Source: Nannochloropsis oceanica
Lineage: Eukaryota; Sar; Eustigmatophyceae; Eustigmatales; Monodopsidaceae
Length of the DNA stretch: 64,000 nucleotides
Direction of reading: 5' to 3'
NCBI GenBank assembly: GCA_004519485.1
Contig: CP038133.1
Span: forward strand, 124,001 to 188,000
Of this stretch, positions 1 through 10,830 are shown piece after piece (the first letter of the stretch is position 1; each line of letters begins with the position of its first letter). Made by a program: the position numbers and the translations under genes. Below the pieces are notes generated by a model. The model saw nothing but the letters and a program-made list of their open reading frames with translations, was not told the DNA's origin and searched no databases.

Positions 1-44
1 CTCGCGTTATGCCTTCCTCTCCTCCCTCCCCTTATCCTGTATAT

Positions 45-866
45 CTATGATTCATCCTCATCCAGCTCGTCCTCGTCCTCATCCTCTTCTTCGTCCAATC
101 CCTCGTCCTTCCCACCACGATACCCATTCACACCTCCGCCTCTTCCCTCTCCACCTCCAAGTACCCCCCCGTACTGCTGTTGCTGTTGCTGTTGCTGGAG
201 CTGCGCCGCTGCTCCCATCGCCCCAGCTCCAGCTCGAGACATGGCTCCCCCTCCTCCCATCATGTGGTGCTGCTGATGCTGCGGCTGCGCCGCTGCTGCT
301 GCCACCTGCATCATGAACCCCCCTCCAGGTCCACCTCCTCCCTGCTGCGGCTGCAACTGCTGGTGGTGGTGCGGTATGTGCTGCTGCAGCTGTCCTGAAA
401 TCGATTGTGACGGCTGATGAAGCTGTTGCTGAGGCGGCTGCTGTTGCGGTAGCTGTTGAGGTCCTCCTGCTGGAGCTGAACCCCCTCCTGGCCCTGCTCC
501 TCCTGGCATACGCCCGACCAACATCTGTCTCAAGAGTTCGTTCTGTTCACGAAGCTGATGATTCTCGTGCGTTAGATACAAGACAGATCTCTGCAATTCC
601 TCCAAGCGCCGCTTTTTCCTCTTACGGCTTTCACGCGATGCGATGCGATTGAGTTCCAACTTCTTCTTCCGTTTATCATCCCCACCACCACCACCTTTTT
701 TGGCACTGCCCGCCCTTCCCCCTCGCCCTCCACCACCACCACCGCCGGCCCCCTTGCCTCCTGACATTGGCATAAGATCATTTCGTGACCCATCATCAGA
801 GCCGGAAAAGGAGCCCTGGCTTTCGTCGTCCTTGTCCGAGGTGTGAGACGAAGCAAGGGACGTCAT
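45..866 (-). CDS. bZIP transcription factor
   Basis: A 273-residue intronless protein, presumably a nuclear DNA-binding regulator. The basic region at about residues 65-90 contains N-R-I-A-S-R-E-S-R, which fits the bZIP signature N-x7-R, with flanking Lys/Arg clusters. It is followed by heptad leucines (LEELQRSVLYL..NHQL..QNELLRQML), a short zipper of about five heptads. The N-terminus is Ser/Asp-rich then Gly-rich. The C-terminal half is low complexity (Gln, Pro, Gly, His) and ends in a strongly acidic tail (about 20 Asp/Glu), a plausible activation region. No LOV domain is present, so it is not an aureochrome. ATG start is at 866 and the stop lies 44 bp from the window edge. Target genes cannot be inferred. 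Confidence 0.88.
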   Translation of the reverse strand: MTSLASSHTSDKDDESQGSFSGSDDGSRNDLMPMSGGKGAGGGGGGGRGGRAGSAKKGGGGGDDKRKKKLELNRIASRESRKRKKRRLEELQRSVLYLTHENHQLREQNELLRQMLVGRMPGGAGPGGGSAPAGGPQQLPQQQPPQQQLHQPSQSISGQLQQHIPHHHQQLQPQQGGGGPGGGFMMQVAAAAAQPQHQQHHMMGGGGAMSRAGAGAMGAAAQLQQQQQQQQYGGVLGGGEGRGGGVNGYRGGKDEGLDEEEDEDEDELDEDES

Positions 867-1708
867 CTCCTCGAGCTGTTGCTATTACTCCTTCAGCTAG
901 GACTGTCGCTGGTGCTGCTGGTGCTGCTAGTGGTGCCAGTGCTTGGTGCTAGATAACACGCCCTTCTTGCTTAGATGTTCCCGGCCGGTCTCCTCGATTC
1001 CGCTGTCGTCAGCTTACTTATACCTGGTCCTGTTGTCCTCCACCGTGCCGCGCTCAGGCGCTACCCAAAATTTGAGCCAGGAACAATCTTCTCCCCTGTC
1101 AAGTGTGGTGGTGTCGTTGAGAAGGGTGCCAGGATAAACTTGCAGGGCAGGCAACGTCAAATCTATGCTTTCGGAATGCCATAGCTTGAGGCATGACGCC
1201 AGCTAGAAAAGTGCGACAGCACGCACAAAACAACGCAGATACCGGCCCCGCGTGTTACCTCATGATCGTAGTATGCTAAATCTCAAGGTACAGGGTGGCG
1301 TGGGTGGTCAGGGAGTGGTACGGTATTGTGGTTGTAGAGCATTTGAGAGACTCGCGATCTGGCTGTTGGGGAAAGTGGTGTGGAAGGCGCCTCGCTGCCT
1401 CTCCCGCCGCCCGTCATCACAAGAAGAAGCTCCAGACGTCCTCCTGCCCGTTCTTTTGGGCCAGACAATCCATGTACATTCCTCGTCATGCACACACTCC
1501 CAAGGAAATTATTTTAATGTACTCTGGTGACCGCACGAATGCAGCTAGCATTCCCTCCCATGTTTGTCCTTGCTTGCAAACCAGCGGCCTCAAAACAACA
1601 AATATCACCTCACGTATCCGGTTTGACCTCAACTCACACTTGCTCCTCAACACAGTGCGCCAAGACCATAGCTACGGTTGCTCGCCCGCTGAGGAGAAGA
1701 AGACCCGC
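867..1708. other. Intergenic, divergent 5' flanks
   Basis: Lies between the divergently transcribed bZIP gene and the plastid membrane protein gene, so it should hold both promoters. Short CTGGTGCTG-type repeats occur near 905-935. No conserved coding frame, RNA gene or clear core promoter was recognised. Confidence 0.5.
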
Positions 1709-3347
1709 ATGAGAAGAACTTCTAGCACGTCGCGGCCGTCTGGGAACGTCCTGATAAGAGCCGTCTTGTGCGCACTTTTGGCCTCGTCCACCGCAGGTAT
1801 GTACGTACACCCTCTACCTGATATTGCCCTTGTCCGTTTATGTGATTTGATCATATAAGTCATGGATTCATAGAGTGTTATTTGGTTTCATGTCTGTCCT
1901 CATGCCTTGCATGTGTGCTCCGTTGGCCGTGTCCTTCCATTTACGGTGTCTGGCCGGAAGAGGGCGGAGGAAGCTCCGCGAAATCGTTGCTTTCCACGGC
2001 CGCTCAGGACGGACGCGCCCCTTACATTCTAAAACTTGCGTTGACTCCCATCCTTCGCTTATGCTCATTCTCACTCGTATTCTTCGCTCATGCTCATTCC
2101 TACTCGTATCTGCCTTGCCCCCTTCTTTCAAAATTACAGCCTTTGTCATCCGACCACCTTCCCCCCCCACCGCCTCGTGCTCCCCTCTCTGGAAGCGCCA
2201 GCAGCAACAGCCGCACCCCTCCTCCTCATTATCGCCTTCCCCCACCAGCACGCAACTCGCGTCTGCTGCGGCCTCTGGTCCTGGGGCTTTTGAAAAAGAC
2301 AACGGCGGGTGGAAAGATGTCAATTTTCTCCCCCAAAAAACAGCAGATGTCCGACAGGGCTCCTTCCGATTGCCACGCCTGACTGATTTCTTGACTACCT
2401 TTCCGCCAGCATCTTATTTATACAAGTGGACGAGGTTAATGAAGGCGCCTGTGTATGAGGGATTGAAACACGACGATTATTTTGAGGCTTGTCGTCAGTT
2501 GGGCGTCCCTCCTGATATCGACGAGGGGAGACTAGCAGCAAAAGTGGACGCTTTGCTGGTGAAATATGAAAAGGACCGTAAGAAGAAGATTATGATTGAT
2601 TGGTCCTCGGATAAGATCATGGAGCATCGCGTTTACATGCAGTTGGAGGGGAAGGCCTACAAGCCAGTGGGGGAGCCGGTGGACATGAGGCTGCTTGATG
2701 AGAGGTACCTAGACATCTCGCCCAAGGACGCACTGGATCTGATGACCTCCCTTGATCTGTCCCCGGCGGACGTCAAGGGACAACCGAATGCTCTGGCCAA
2801 GGTCGTTAACAGTCCTTTGTTGCGGGCGCTGCAGATTACGAGGCTGGTGCGCATGGCCCGTTATGTATGGATGGCATTTGGTGAGAGCTTGGAAGGACCG
2901 AACCTGCGAAGGATGCTCTGGCCGGGGAGTGTGGGCTTGGTGTTGGCATTGTGGTTTGGGAATGCGGTGGATTTTGTGCCCTTGAAGTATTTCATCACCA
3001 TTATGGCGAACACGGGCCCGATCTACAACAGGGGCGAGGCAAAGCTGGCGAACCGGAAGGAAAGGCGGCCGATCAAGTGGAAGAAGTTGTTGTTGGCGTT
3101 TGCTTTTATGGGCATGTCGACGGGGGGGGCATGGGCGGGGGGAAAGGCGTGGTGTGCGCTCAAGTATCCTACAGGGGAGCTGTCCGAGGGATTATTTATC
3201 CCCTTGGTGGCCAATATCGTGACGTATGTGATGAGTTCTTGCTTCTTCATTCGAGAGAGCACCCTGGCAGGCGGACGGGCGGCAAGAGATGCGGAGGGTG
3301 GGGAGGGAGGGAAAGGGGGGAAGGGGGGGGGAAGGAGGCCAGCATAA
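1709..3347 (+). CDS. Plastid-targeted multi-pass membrane protein, unknown
   Basis: Two-exon model: 1709-1796 and 2140-3347 (donor CAG|GTATGT, acceptor TTACAG), 431 residues. Exon 1 encodes only a signal peptide (MRRTSS..LIRAVLCALLASSTA). The join recreates A-F (..SSTA-A-FVIRPPSP), an ASAF-like plastid cleavage site, so the intron sits inside the targeting motif. The mature part starts with a soluble region (about 110-250) carrying a charged helix-rich segment (Y-F-E-A-C-R-Q-L-G-V-P..), then about three hydrophobic segments near 300-330, 360-385 and 395-415, and a Gly/Lys/Arg-rich tail. The J-like segment followed by membrane helices is loosely reminiscent of the CPP1/DUF3353 family, but I cannot confirm it. 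The reading frame stays open upstream of 2140 (from about 1875), which I treat as intron because the spliced form gives a proper presequence. Confidence 0.68.
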
Positions 3348-4048
3348 AATGTTCCGAGAGGATGACGAGAGGGAGGGAGGGAAGGAGGGAGGGATGAGAG
3401 AGGGAGGGCAAGTGAAAGGCGACAAGACGATGAAGATGCACACACGCAGACAAAGTGGTGGTGTCCAGCTATAAAAGAATGCAGCGACCAAGCAGAGACT
3501 ACACCGAGCACCAACAGAGGAGAGAACAACGGCTTCAGCCATCACCTTGTCCCGTCTTCTTTTTTCTTCCTCCTCCTACCCATGATTTTGTGTGGAGTGC
3601 GTTTCTCTATCCTCCTTCTCCTTCTCCTCCTTCTCCTCCTTCTCCTCCTTCTCCCACTCCTATTCATTTCCTTCCTCTTCTTCTCCATTCTTGGCACAGC
3701 GCCCTGCAGAGTTACTGAGGGACGTGACGTTAGTTCGCTTGCCTCCCCCCTCTTTCTCGTTTACCTTCAAAGTCATGTTCTCTTTCCATGGTCGGCTTGC
3801 GTTCCCAAACCATCCTCTCGCTCATGATTCCCTCTATTTTTCCGCTCTCATCATTCCTCCGACTCTTCTATCACCCTTTCTCTCTCTCTGCCCCCCACTC
3901 TCTCGCTCTGGGTTATTCACTTCTCCCTCTTCCATTGTTTATGTCCTACGAGGCGGCCTCGCATCCGTCCGCTTGAGAACAGGAGAAAATTAGACAAAAT
4001 CAGCCTCCACGCATCATCTTGAACGCACTCTCCTCCCTCCCTCCCCTC
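3348..4048. other. Convergent intergenic region with pyrimidine repeats
   Basis: Separates the 3' ends of the plastid membrane protein gene and PEPCK. It has a (GGGA)n-like purine tract at about 3368-3420, a CTT/CTC/CCT microsatellite at 3611-3654 and TC-rich runs to 3960. No gene was recognised. Confidence 0.5.
3611..3654. repeat. CCTTCT-type microsatellite
   Basis: CTCCTT/CTTCTC triplet-like units in intergenic DNA. Confidence 0.85.
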
Positions 4049-6423
4049 TTAGACCTTGGGCCCATGTTTCGAATAGTCCGTCACACCCGGGTGCACGTAC
4101 TTCGTGTAGTTTTTTTGGAACATTCCACCCAGCTTCAACCGTTGGGCATCGTAAGCCTTCTTGTCCGCCCAGGCCGATCGAGGATCCAGCACCCCTCCCT
4201 CTACTCCGGGCAGGGACTGAGGGACGGAGAACCCAAACACAGGGTCTTCAGTGAAAGTCGCCGTTTTGATAGAGCCGTCCAAGATAGCATTGATACAAGT
4301 GCGGGTGTTTTTGATCGACATGCGCTGGCCCACACCGTATCCTCCGCCAGTCCAGCCGGTGTTGACCAGGTAAGTAGCCTAGGGAGGGAGGAAAGACAGG
4401 AAGGGTTAGGGGTGGTGGATATTTATATCCAGAGACGAGCGCTACATTACACGTCAGAGAGAGGTACAAGGGAGGGAGGGAGGGAAGGAGTAAAGCAAGT
4501 CATCGCATGACCTAACACGTACCGTCCCATGCGTCTCCAACTTCTTCTGCAACAAGTCCGCATACTTGGTCGGGTGCAATGTCAAGAACGCCGCGCCAAA
4601 ACACGCCGAGAACGTCGCCTGAGGCTCTGTAATCCCACGCTCCGTGCCCGCCACCTTGGCCGTGTACCCACTCAAAAAATGGTACATCGCCTGGCCCGGA
4701 GAGAGTTTTGCCACAGGCGGGAGCACACCAAAGGCGTCACATGTCAAGAAGATGACCTTGTCCGGATGTCCGCCCATAGATGTAGGCTCAAAATTCGAAA
4801 TGTGGTGCAAGGGGTAAGAGACCCGACCGTTTTCTGTCTTGCTCGTGTTGTAGTAATCCGGCATTTTGGTCTTGGGATCGATGTAGCAGTTCTCCAGCAT
4901 CGCGTCGCGCTTGATTGCCCGATAGATATCCGGCTCATTCTTTTCGCTCAGGTTGATCGTTTTGGCATAGCACCCCCCCTCGAAATTAAAAATGCCGTGA
5001 TTATCCCACCCATGTTCGTCGTCCCCGATCAAAAACCTCGCCGGATCCGCCGACAAGGTCGTCTTTCCCGTCCCCGAGAGACCGAAGAACAAGGCGGTGT
5101 CTCCCTTCTTCCCCATATTCGCCGAGCAATGCATAGGCATGATCCCCTCCAAGGGCAACCAGTAGTTCATCATTGAAAAAATACCCTTTTTCATCTCACC
5201 GCCGTAGTGAGTGCCCCCAATGACTGCCACCCTCTTCTCAATGTTGAACGCCACGAAGACCTCGGAGTTCAACCCATGCTTCTTCCAGTCCTCGTCCACC
5301 ACCCGACACGCATTTATGATGGTAAAGTCAGGCGCAAACCCCTCTATCTCCCCCTTAGTCTCCGGCCGGATAAACATGTTGGTCACGAAATGTTGCTGCC
5401 ACGCCTGCTCTGTCAGGAATCGCACCTTCTTCCTCGACGCCGGGTTCGCCCCACAGTATCCATCAAAGACGTAAGCCTTGTCCAAGGTATTGTAGTGGGC
5501 CACGCATTTCTTGTACAGCTCCTCGAACACCTCCCCGTTGATCGGTTGATTCACCGAGCCCCACCACAGGTTATATTCGCTGGGAGCCTGCTTTACGATC
5601 CATTTATCCTTAGGCGAACGACCGGTGAACTTACCCGTGTCTACAGCAAAGGTCCCATTGGCAATAAACGTGCCCTAAAGGAAGAAGTGAGGGTGGAGGG
5701 TGGAGGGGGAGGGGGAGGGCTCAGGAAAAGAAGGAGCACCAGCTGGCAAGCCATACCAAAAAGATACACGAAAGGTACAGCACTTTCTCACTATGCCATT
5801 AAAAAAATACTTACCTCCTTGTTGGTCTCCTCGTGCTTGGCCAGGTCCGGGTAAGAGAGGTTGCGGAAAATGGTGGACGGTTTGGTGATACCTAGCTTGT
5901 CCAGACCCAGGGCTGAGACGGCGGGAGAAGCAAAGCCGCTGGAGAGAGGAAAAGGAAGAAGGTCAGTTATTGTAGTCAAGATTTTGACTTGCGAGAATGC
6001 AAAATCAGACAGGCAACCGCGCTATTGTGGGGGGGGGGGGGGGGGGGGAAAGGCCGAAAAGAGAGGAAGGGAGATAGAGGCACTGACATTATGGTCCAAG
6101 ACGCAACAAAAAGGTATCCGAACATTCCATTGTAACGAAATGGTTACACATATTACAAACAAGCTTTCTAAGAGCTAACAGACCCAGGCGGTCCTTTACG
6201 CTTGCATATAGAGACCCGTCCTTTCCACCCCAGTCTGAGTTTTACACATGGCACGAACGGGTCGGGTCAAGGCGGGCCATGTCACCACACACGCTGAAAA
6301 TATCCCGCCTTGCTACGTCTGTGCCTCAAACCGTCACACTTAGAGGACGTACCGGGCTTGCATGTGCACTGTCTTCAGGGCCAAACGACGTCCGGTGCGC
6401 GCCATCATGGTGGAGAGCAGCAT
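4049..6423 (-). CDS. pckA: Phosphoenolpyruvate carboxykinase (ATP), mitochondrial-type presequence
   Basis: Converts oxaloacetate + ATP to PEP + CO2 + ADP. Four exons on the minus strand: 6353-6423, 5815-5938, 4523-5674 and 4049-4378, summing to 558 residues. Exon 3 holds the core: T-G-R-S-P-K-D-K-W near its start, the P-loop [24 protein letters not shown] and the conserved [20 protein letters not shown]. Exon 4 carries [14 protein letters not shown] and the C-terminus. These identify the ATP-dependent (bacterial/plant) class. Exon 1 gives [24 protein letters not shown], and the join continues [11 protein letters not shown]: Arg-rich, no acids, amphipathic, which suggests mitochondrial import. 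Intron 1 (5939-6352) contains a 20-base homopolymer. Location by inference: mitochondrion. Confidence 0.95.
6029..6048. repeat. G20 homopolymer in PEPCK intron 1
   Basis: Twenty consecutive G on the plus strand (C20 in the PEPCK transcript). It lies mid-intron, 96 bp upstream of no other gene and away from either splice site. The exact length is prone to sequencing error. Confidence 0.85.
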
Positions 6424-7276
6424 GGCTGGCGCTTTGAAGAGGGGTGGAGGATGGCTGTGCTTTGCTAGGCAAAGGGCGCCCGCGTGGAGGTAGGGAAAGG
6501 GTAAGTGGCGGGTGAAGGAGGAGTGTGATATGATGTTCAGGTGCCAGGGAGGTGACAGAGGGTACGTGCTTTCAACAAAGACCCCACGAAAGCGGCGTGT
6601 GTGGTGCCTGCGTGCTTCAACCACCAGAAAAGCTTCGTCGATTGTTCTTGGGTTGCTGTATGGCTGGGACGACCAAATCAACTAGATGCTTTATGTCATT
6701 GCTTTAGACAGCGGCATATTTTAATGCACTGCCTGAGGATGACACATTACCATGGGACAAGTCTTGATGTCGTAGGATGCGTATGTCTCACACAAAAGCC
6801 AGTTGCACCATGTGCATGATACGCTTTACATCCTCAAGATCAACAAGAGGGCGCCGTCAGTTGGGGAGTACACGAGTGAACCGATTTCTCATGGGCCAAG
6901 CTAGTTTCCTACAACGCTAAAATAATCGTGTGCAACCTATCCTATCAAAGACAAGTGTTTTACACAAGCGTGCCTCCTCTCAGGATTACAACTATGGCTG
7001 CTAGGCATACCCTAAAGTTCAAACAATCAAGTAACAAATAAACTAGAACACAGCATGTCTCGACTCCGTTTACTCATTTTACTTCTGCCGACAGACGTAT
7101 TTGGGCTGTTCTTCGCTAATTTATAATAAAATTAATTGAACGCATTAGGTTGAGAGTGTCCAATACTCTTTCACAGTCGTCTGTCTCCTTCTCATTTCAT
7201 CAGTCATTTGAACCACACCAAGCCCAAGTTCTTTCTCTCCCACCCTACTTGCCTTCGTCTCCCTTCCTCTCACACT
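6424..7276. other. Intergenic between PEPCK 5' end and GH47 3' end
   Basis: Contains the upstream region of PEPCK and the 3' flank of the mannosidase gene. It is AT-richer near 7020-7150. No ORF with recognisable features and no RNA gene was seen. Confidence 0.45.
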
Positions 7277-9886
7277 CTAGATTTCAGCCGTCAACACTTC
7301 ATCCTCCTCTTCTCTTCTAAACTCCTCTCCCATCTCTTCTATCCCTTCCTCCTCATCTCTTTCCTCTTTCACGCTCTCCTCCCTTGCGCTCCCTTTCTCA
7401 GCCTCCATCTCTTCCTCCTTGACCTCCACAACCTCCTCCTTCTCCTTCCCCGCAGCAACGGGAGGTTGCTCTCCCTTCCCTCTATACACCAACCAATCCT
7501 CCTCCAGAGTTAAAACCGGAAAGGGATGTGCCTCCGTATTGAACACCACCTCATCCAACGACAACAGTGCCGGGTCCGCAAACAAGAGATAAAAATACTT
7601 CAACGTCTCCCCTAAAAAGAAGCTCTCCATTTTATCAATCCGCGCCGAGTCCAGCGCCTCGACATTCCGCAAACCCGAGTAACCTCCCGTCTCAATCTTG
7701 GCATGCTTCTCAAACGCCACAAAGATCTGCCACGCCCACTCCTGGTATACCCTGTCCTCCGTCACTCGGTAAAGGTAAAATAAACTTTCCACCGTCTCGG
7801 GTCTCAGAATATTGTGGGCGTCTGCTGGTTTTACATACATATCTGAGGACCCAGACGAGGACCGCCGAGCAGTATTGGACGCATCCACCCTGAAATGCGC
7901 AATCTCAGGCGAAAGTCCCGTGGCTGTCTGGTTATAGAACTCAAAACAAGTGACCATCAACTCTTTTGCCATCTCCATGTGTCCTCGTGTCCCCTCGGGG
8001 TCCAGGCCATGGTACACGCCCAGGGCTAACGTTCCAGGTAAATAACAGACTAAATGGTCCATTTTGGGACTAAATTTAACGCCATTCCCCAACTCGGCAA
8101 TGAAGGCCTTGCCCTCAGATTCAGAATGTCGGTATAATTCAGCCTTGATTCCCTCCACAGCCTCAAGGAAGCGTTGCTTGTAAAAGTCCTCCTTTTTTCC
8201 CGTTAACAGCCATTGCTTCAATAGATACTCATAGTAAGAATCGCCACGTGCCCCCAGAGTAATAGTGGCCTCTTGGTTGAAATTTCCCGTCTTGGCATCG
8301 ATAAACATGGGCAACAACGCCTGCCGGTGCCCTTCTGTGGGGAGCTCCGCCCTGGCAGCGTCCACCGCACGCATCGAATGCTCGGCGAGGCGGTAGAGCG
8401 ATTCGTCCTTGGAGGCATAAGCCAAGTATTTGAATTCTAATTGGATAGAAGTCGCCTCGGAGATGGAGCTTTCGGAGGCTGAAGCGGGGGCGAAGGCGTG
8501 TTTGGTGGCGAGGATGGCGTCAGACCAGGGGACACCAGAAGGGGAGTTCATAGCGGAACGAAGGTTCGCGCCGAGAGCTTGGGCTTTGATGAGAAAGACC
8601 TCGTCGTTTGAATAGTGGTAGGCGGACAGAAGGCCACCCATAACGCGGATGGTGGTTTCAAAGACATTGACATGCACGTTTTGATCGACGTTAAGCTCGC
8701 TCACAACCCAGTCCCTGGCACCCTGGAACTCGTCTTTTTCGCCCACCAACCACAACAAGTCCAACGAGTCTACCAACGTCAAGCCTAGCCCGAACCAATT
8801 CAACCCCTCCTTCGACACCGGTGCTAGTTCGTCCATCCCCCATGCCCACTGTTTGTACCCATCCCATGCATGCATTATCGCCTCCTTGACCGCCACTTCC
8901 CTCTCAGCATCCAATGCCTCCTGCTCCTCTTCCGTCCGCGCCAGCATGGCCAATATTGCTTGGGCTTCAGCCAAGGCCAGGGACGCATGGGTTGGCAGGC
9001 TAGGATCCCGTGGCACTGGATGGAAGACGGAGCCTAATGTGTCCTCATGCGTTTCAGGGACATGGTTGTCAGCGGTCTCTTGGGCAGCGGCTGCGGGTCC
9101 TTTCCCACCTTTCTTTTGCCGGTGCTTGCTCGAGGCCATCTTTTCTTTGGCTTCTCTTGCTTGTACGTCCAGTCCCTCCATACCCTTCATCCGCGGCATC
9201 AGTCGTTCGGCCAACGAGGCAATATGCTCGTTACCCACCTCTTTCTCCTCCTCTTCATGTTCACCTTTGTCCTCATCCCACTCGTCCTCCCCCTCACCCC
9301 ACCCATCCTCTTCCTCTTCTTCTTCCTCCTCCTCCTCTTCTTCTTTTTCTTCTTCTTCTTCTTCTTCTTCCTCCTCCTCCTCCTCCTCCTCCTCTTTCTC
9401 TTCAATCCATCGTTCCAAAGCATCGTCTTCTTTTCCACTTTCCACATCCTCTTTTTCAGCCGCCGTCTCAGCTATTGTTGCCTCCAGCCGATTGCGGCGA
9501 GACTTTTTGGCCGCCGCTGCCGCCCACCGCGGCATCTTGCTATCACCCTTCTTGACATTTTTCTGGCCCTCTCCCTCATCTATTTGCAACTCTCGCTCGG
9601 TGAGGATAGATTCCATAGGTTTGTTTGGACCGGGAGGGTTTTTAATGTCGCTGAGAAGCTGGGTGGAGCTCCCGTTTTGCGAGGGCGGATGGAGTAAACC
9701 TATGACCATAGAGCCACCACAGAGCCCCAGCAGCATCAAGACCAGGCGGCCACGGAGAAACATGAAGGTCTTAAAATTCCAACGTTTGTGTTTAGAGGCG
9801 TCGGCAGGTGGGTCTTGGGTAGGGACGCGGCGGCGAGCATAGTATACGCCGCCTGTCTCCGGATCGGGAGAGCGGACCCGGTCCAT
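7277..9886 (-). CDS. ER/Golgi mannosyl-oligosaccharide alpha-1,2-mannosidase (GH47)
   Basis: Trims alpha-1,2-mannose from N-glycans in the early secretory pathway. A single-exon 869-residue type II membrane protein: cytosolic basic N-terminus, TM helix at about 42-64 (LVLMLLGLCGGSMVIGLL), then a long stem. The stem contains a Glu tract (about 165-195) encoded by GAA/GAG repeats at about 9308-9405. The GH47 catalytic domain starts near residue 310 and shows W-D-G-Y-K-Q-W-A-W-G-M-D-E-L, L-V-D-S-L-D-L-L, I-Q-L-E-F-K-Y-L-A, K-M-D-H-L-V-C-Y-L-P-G-T-L-A-L-G, L-R-P-E-T-V-E-S-L-F-Y-L-Y-R, K-M-E-S-F-F-L-G-E-T-L-K-Y-F-Y-L-L-F and the terminal F-N-T-E-A-H-P. A Glu-rich C-terminal extension of about 75 residues follows and is not typical of the family. 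It could act as ER MNS3-like or Golgi MAN1-type; sequence alone does not decide. Confidence 0.95.
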   Translation of the reverse strand: MDRVRSPDPETGGVYYARRRVPTQDPPADASKHKRWNFKTFMFLRGRLVLMLLGLCGGSMVIGLLHPPSQNGSSTQLLSDIKNPPGPNKPMESILTERELQIDEGEGQKNVKKGDSKMPRWAAAAAKKSRRNRLEATIAETAAEKEDVESGKEDDALERWIEEKEEEEEEEEEEEEEEEEKEEEEEEEEEEEEDGWGEGEDEWDEDKGEHEEEEKEVGNEHIASLAERLMPRMKGMEGLDVQAREAKEKMASSKHRQKKGGKGPAAAAQETADNHVPETHEDTLGSVFHPVPRDPSLPTHASLALAEAQAILAMLARTEEEQEALDAEREVAVKEAIMHAWDGYKQWAWGMDELAPVSKEGLNWFGLGLTLVDSLDLLWLVGEKDEFQGARDWVVSELNVDQNVHVNVFETTIRVMGGLLSAYHYSNDEVFLIKAQALGANLRSAMNSPSGVPWSDAILATKHAFAPASASESSISEATSIQLEFKYLAYASKDESLYRLAEHSMRAVDAARAELPTEGHRQALLPMFIDAKTGNFNQEATITLGARGDSYYEYLLKQWLLTGKKEDFYKQRFLEAVEGIKAELYRHSESEGKAFIAELGNGVKFSPKMDHLVCYLPGTLALGVYHGLDPEGTRGHMEMAKELMVTCFEFYNQTATGLSPEIAHFRVDASNTARRSSSGSSDMYVKPADAHNILRPETVESLFYLYRVTEDRVYQEWAWQIFVAFEKHAKIETGGYSGLRNVEALDSARIDKMESFFLGETLKYFYLLFADPALLSLDEVVFNTEAHPFPVLTLEEDWLVYRGKGEQPPVAAGKEKEEVVEVKEEEMEAEKGSAREESVKEERDEEEGIEEMGEEFRREEEDEVLTAEI

Positions 9887-10420
9887 CGTCCTGGCTAGCT
9901 ACTCCCTCACTCTCTATTTACAACGTCAGTGTTTCGAACACGGATGCGATGGAGGGGGTACGGCGGCCTGACGGTGCGTATTCACAGTGCTACCACCAGG
10001 TGCATGTGCTGGGCGGAGAGACCGAGATGTGCGATGAACGTCTTGACTTGTTGGCCCCTTGTTGGGGCAGACAACAACAGGCGACTTATGCCTGCCTGTG
10101 CTATGTTCTGTGATAGTGGTGAGGGTGTCAGGTGCATGGGTGAACGCATTAGGTTGTACGGCGATTTCCCTGCGTGTTTGGGGGGCTTGCTTGCTTTCAA
10201 GTTGTCCGTTATGAAAGGCAACTGAGTTCTGAGAAGGATCGTTCAAAAAGAATTTTGCTTGTCATCGCTTTGCATTGACGTCCCATCAAGTATTCTCGTT
10301 CACAATTGTTCGAGCATAAGATCGGGAGAGTGAGGAGTCAAATAGCAATCATGTTTCTCCATTGATTGTTGTCATTGCTGTTTTTACTTCTTTCCCGCTC
10401 CCCTCTTCCCTCGCTCTTCC

Positions 10421-10479
10421 CGCCTCTCTCCCTCCCTTTCCATCTACCCCATTGCCCCTTCGCCCTCCATTTCAAAACA
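10421..10479. repeat. 59-bp direct repeat, copy 1
   Basis: Identical over 59 bp to 10772-10830 on the same strand, starting CGCCTCTCTCCC and ending TTTCAAAACA. The 292 bp between copies are not obviously repeated. Confidence 0.95.
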
Positions 10480-10771
10480 TCCTCTCTTCTACATGAACAC
10501 CCTTCTTTCCTTGTGTGATGCCACCCACCACACGCACGCATGCTGACCAAAATCACTCTCTCATCGATCACGCACATCCGCTTTCCTTTCTTTTTCGGAA
10601 ACATGTACGAAGAAACCAACATGACGTGCACCGGTGGAGCCAGGGGCGGTGAAGTTAAGAAAGGATATGTCACCCTTCCATATAATGTCATCAGCATCAA
10701 CACAAACTAGCCAGCTTGGTTTTTGCGACCCCTGTGTTTTCACCAACACACAGTACTTCCTCCTCCCGTCT

Positions 10772-10830
10772 CGCCTCTCTCCCTCCCTTTCCATCTACCC
10801 CATTGCCCCTTCGCCCTCCATTTCAAAACA
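10772..10830. repeat. 59-bp direct repeat, copy 2 (LHC 3' flank)
   Basis: Second copy, 26 bp downstream of the stop codon of the LHC gene (minus strand), so it probably lies in that gene's 3' UTR. Confidence 0.95.

Noticed and set aside
1875-2139. Open frame continuous with the plastid membrane protein
   Set aside because: It starts without a leader. The spliced form with exon 1709-1796 gives a signal peptide and A-F site in phase.
8853-9842. Long plus-strand Ser-rich frame opposite GH47
   Set aside because: It is the reverse complement of the Glu/Lys tract and conserved GH47 sequence, with no feature of its own.
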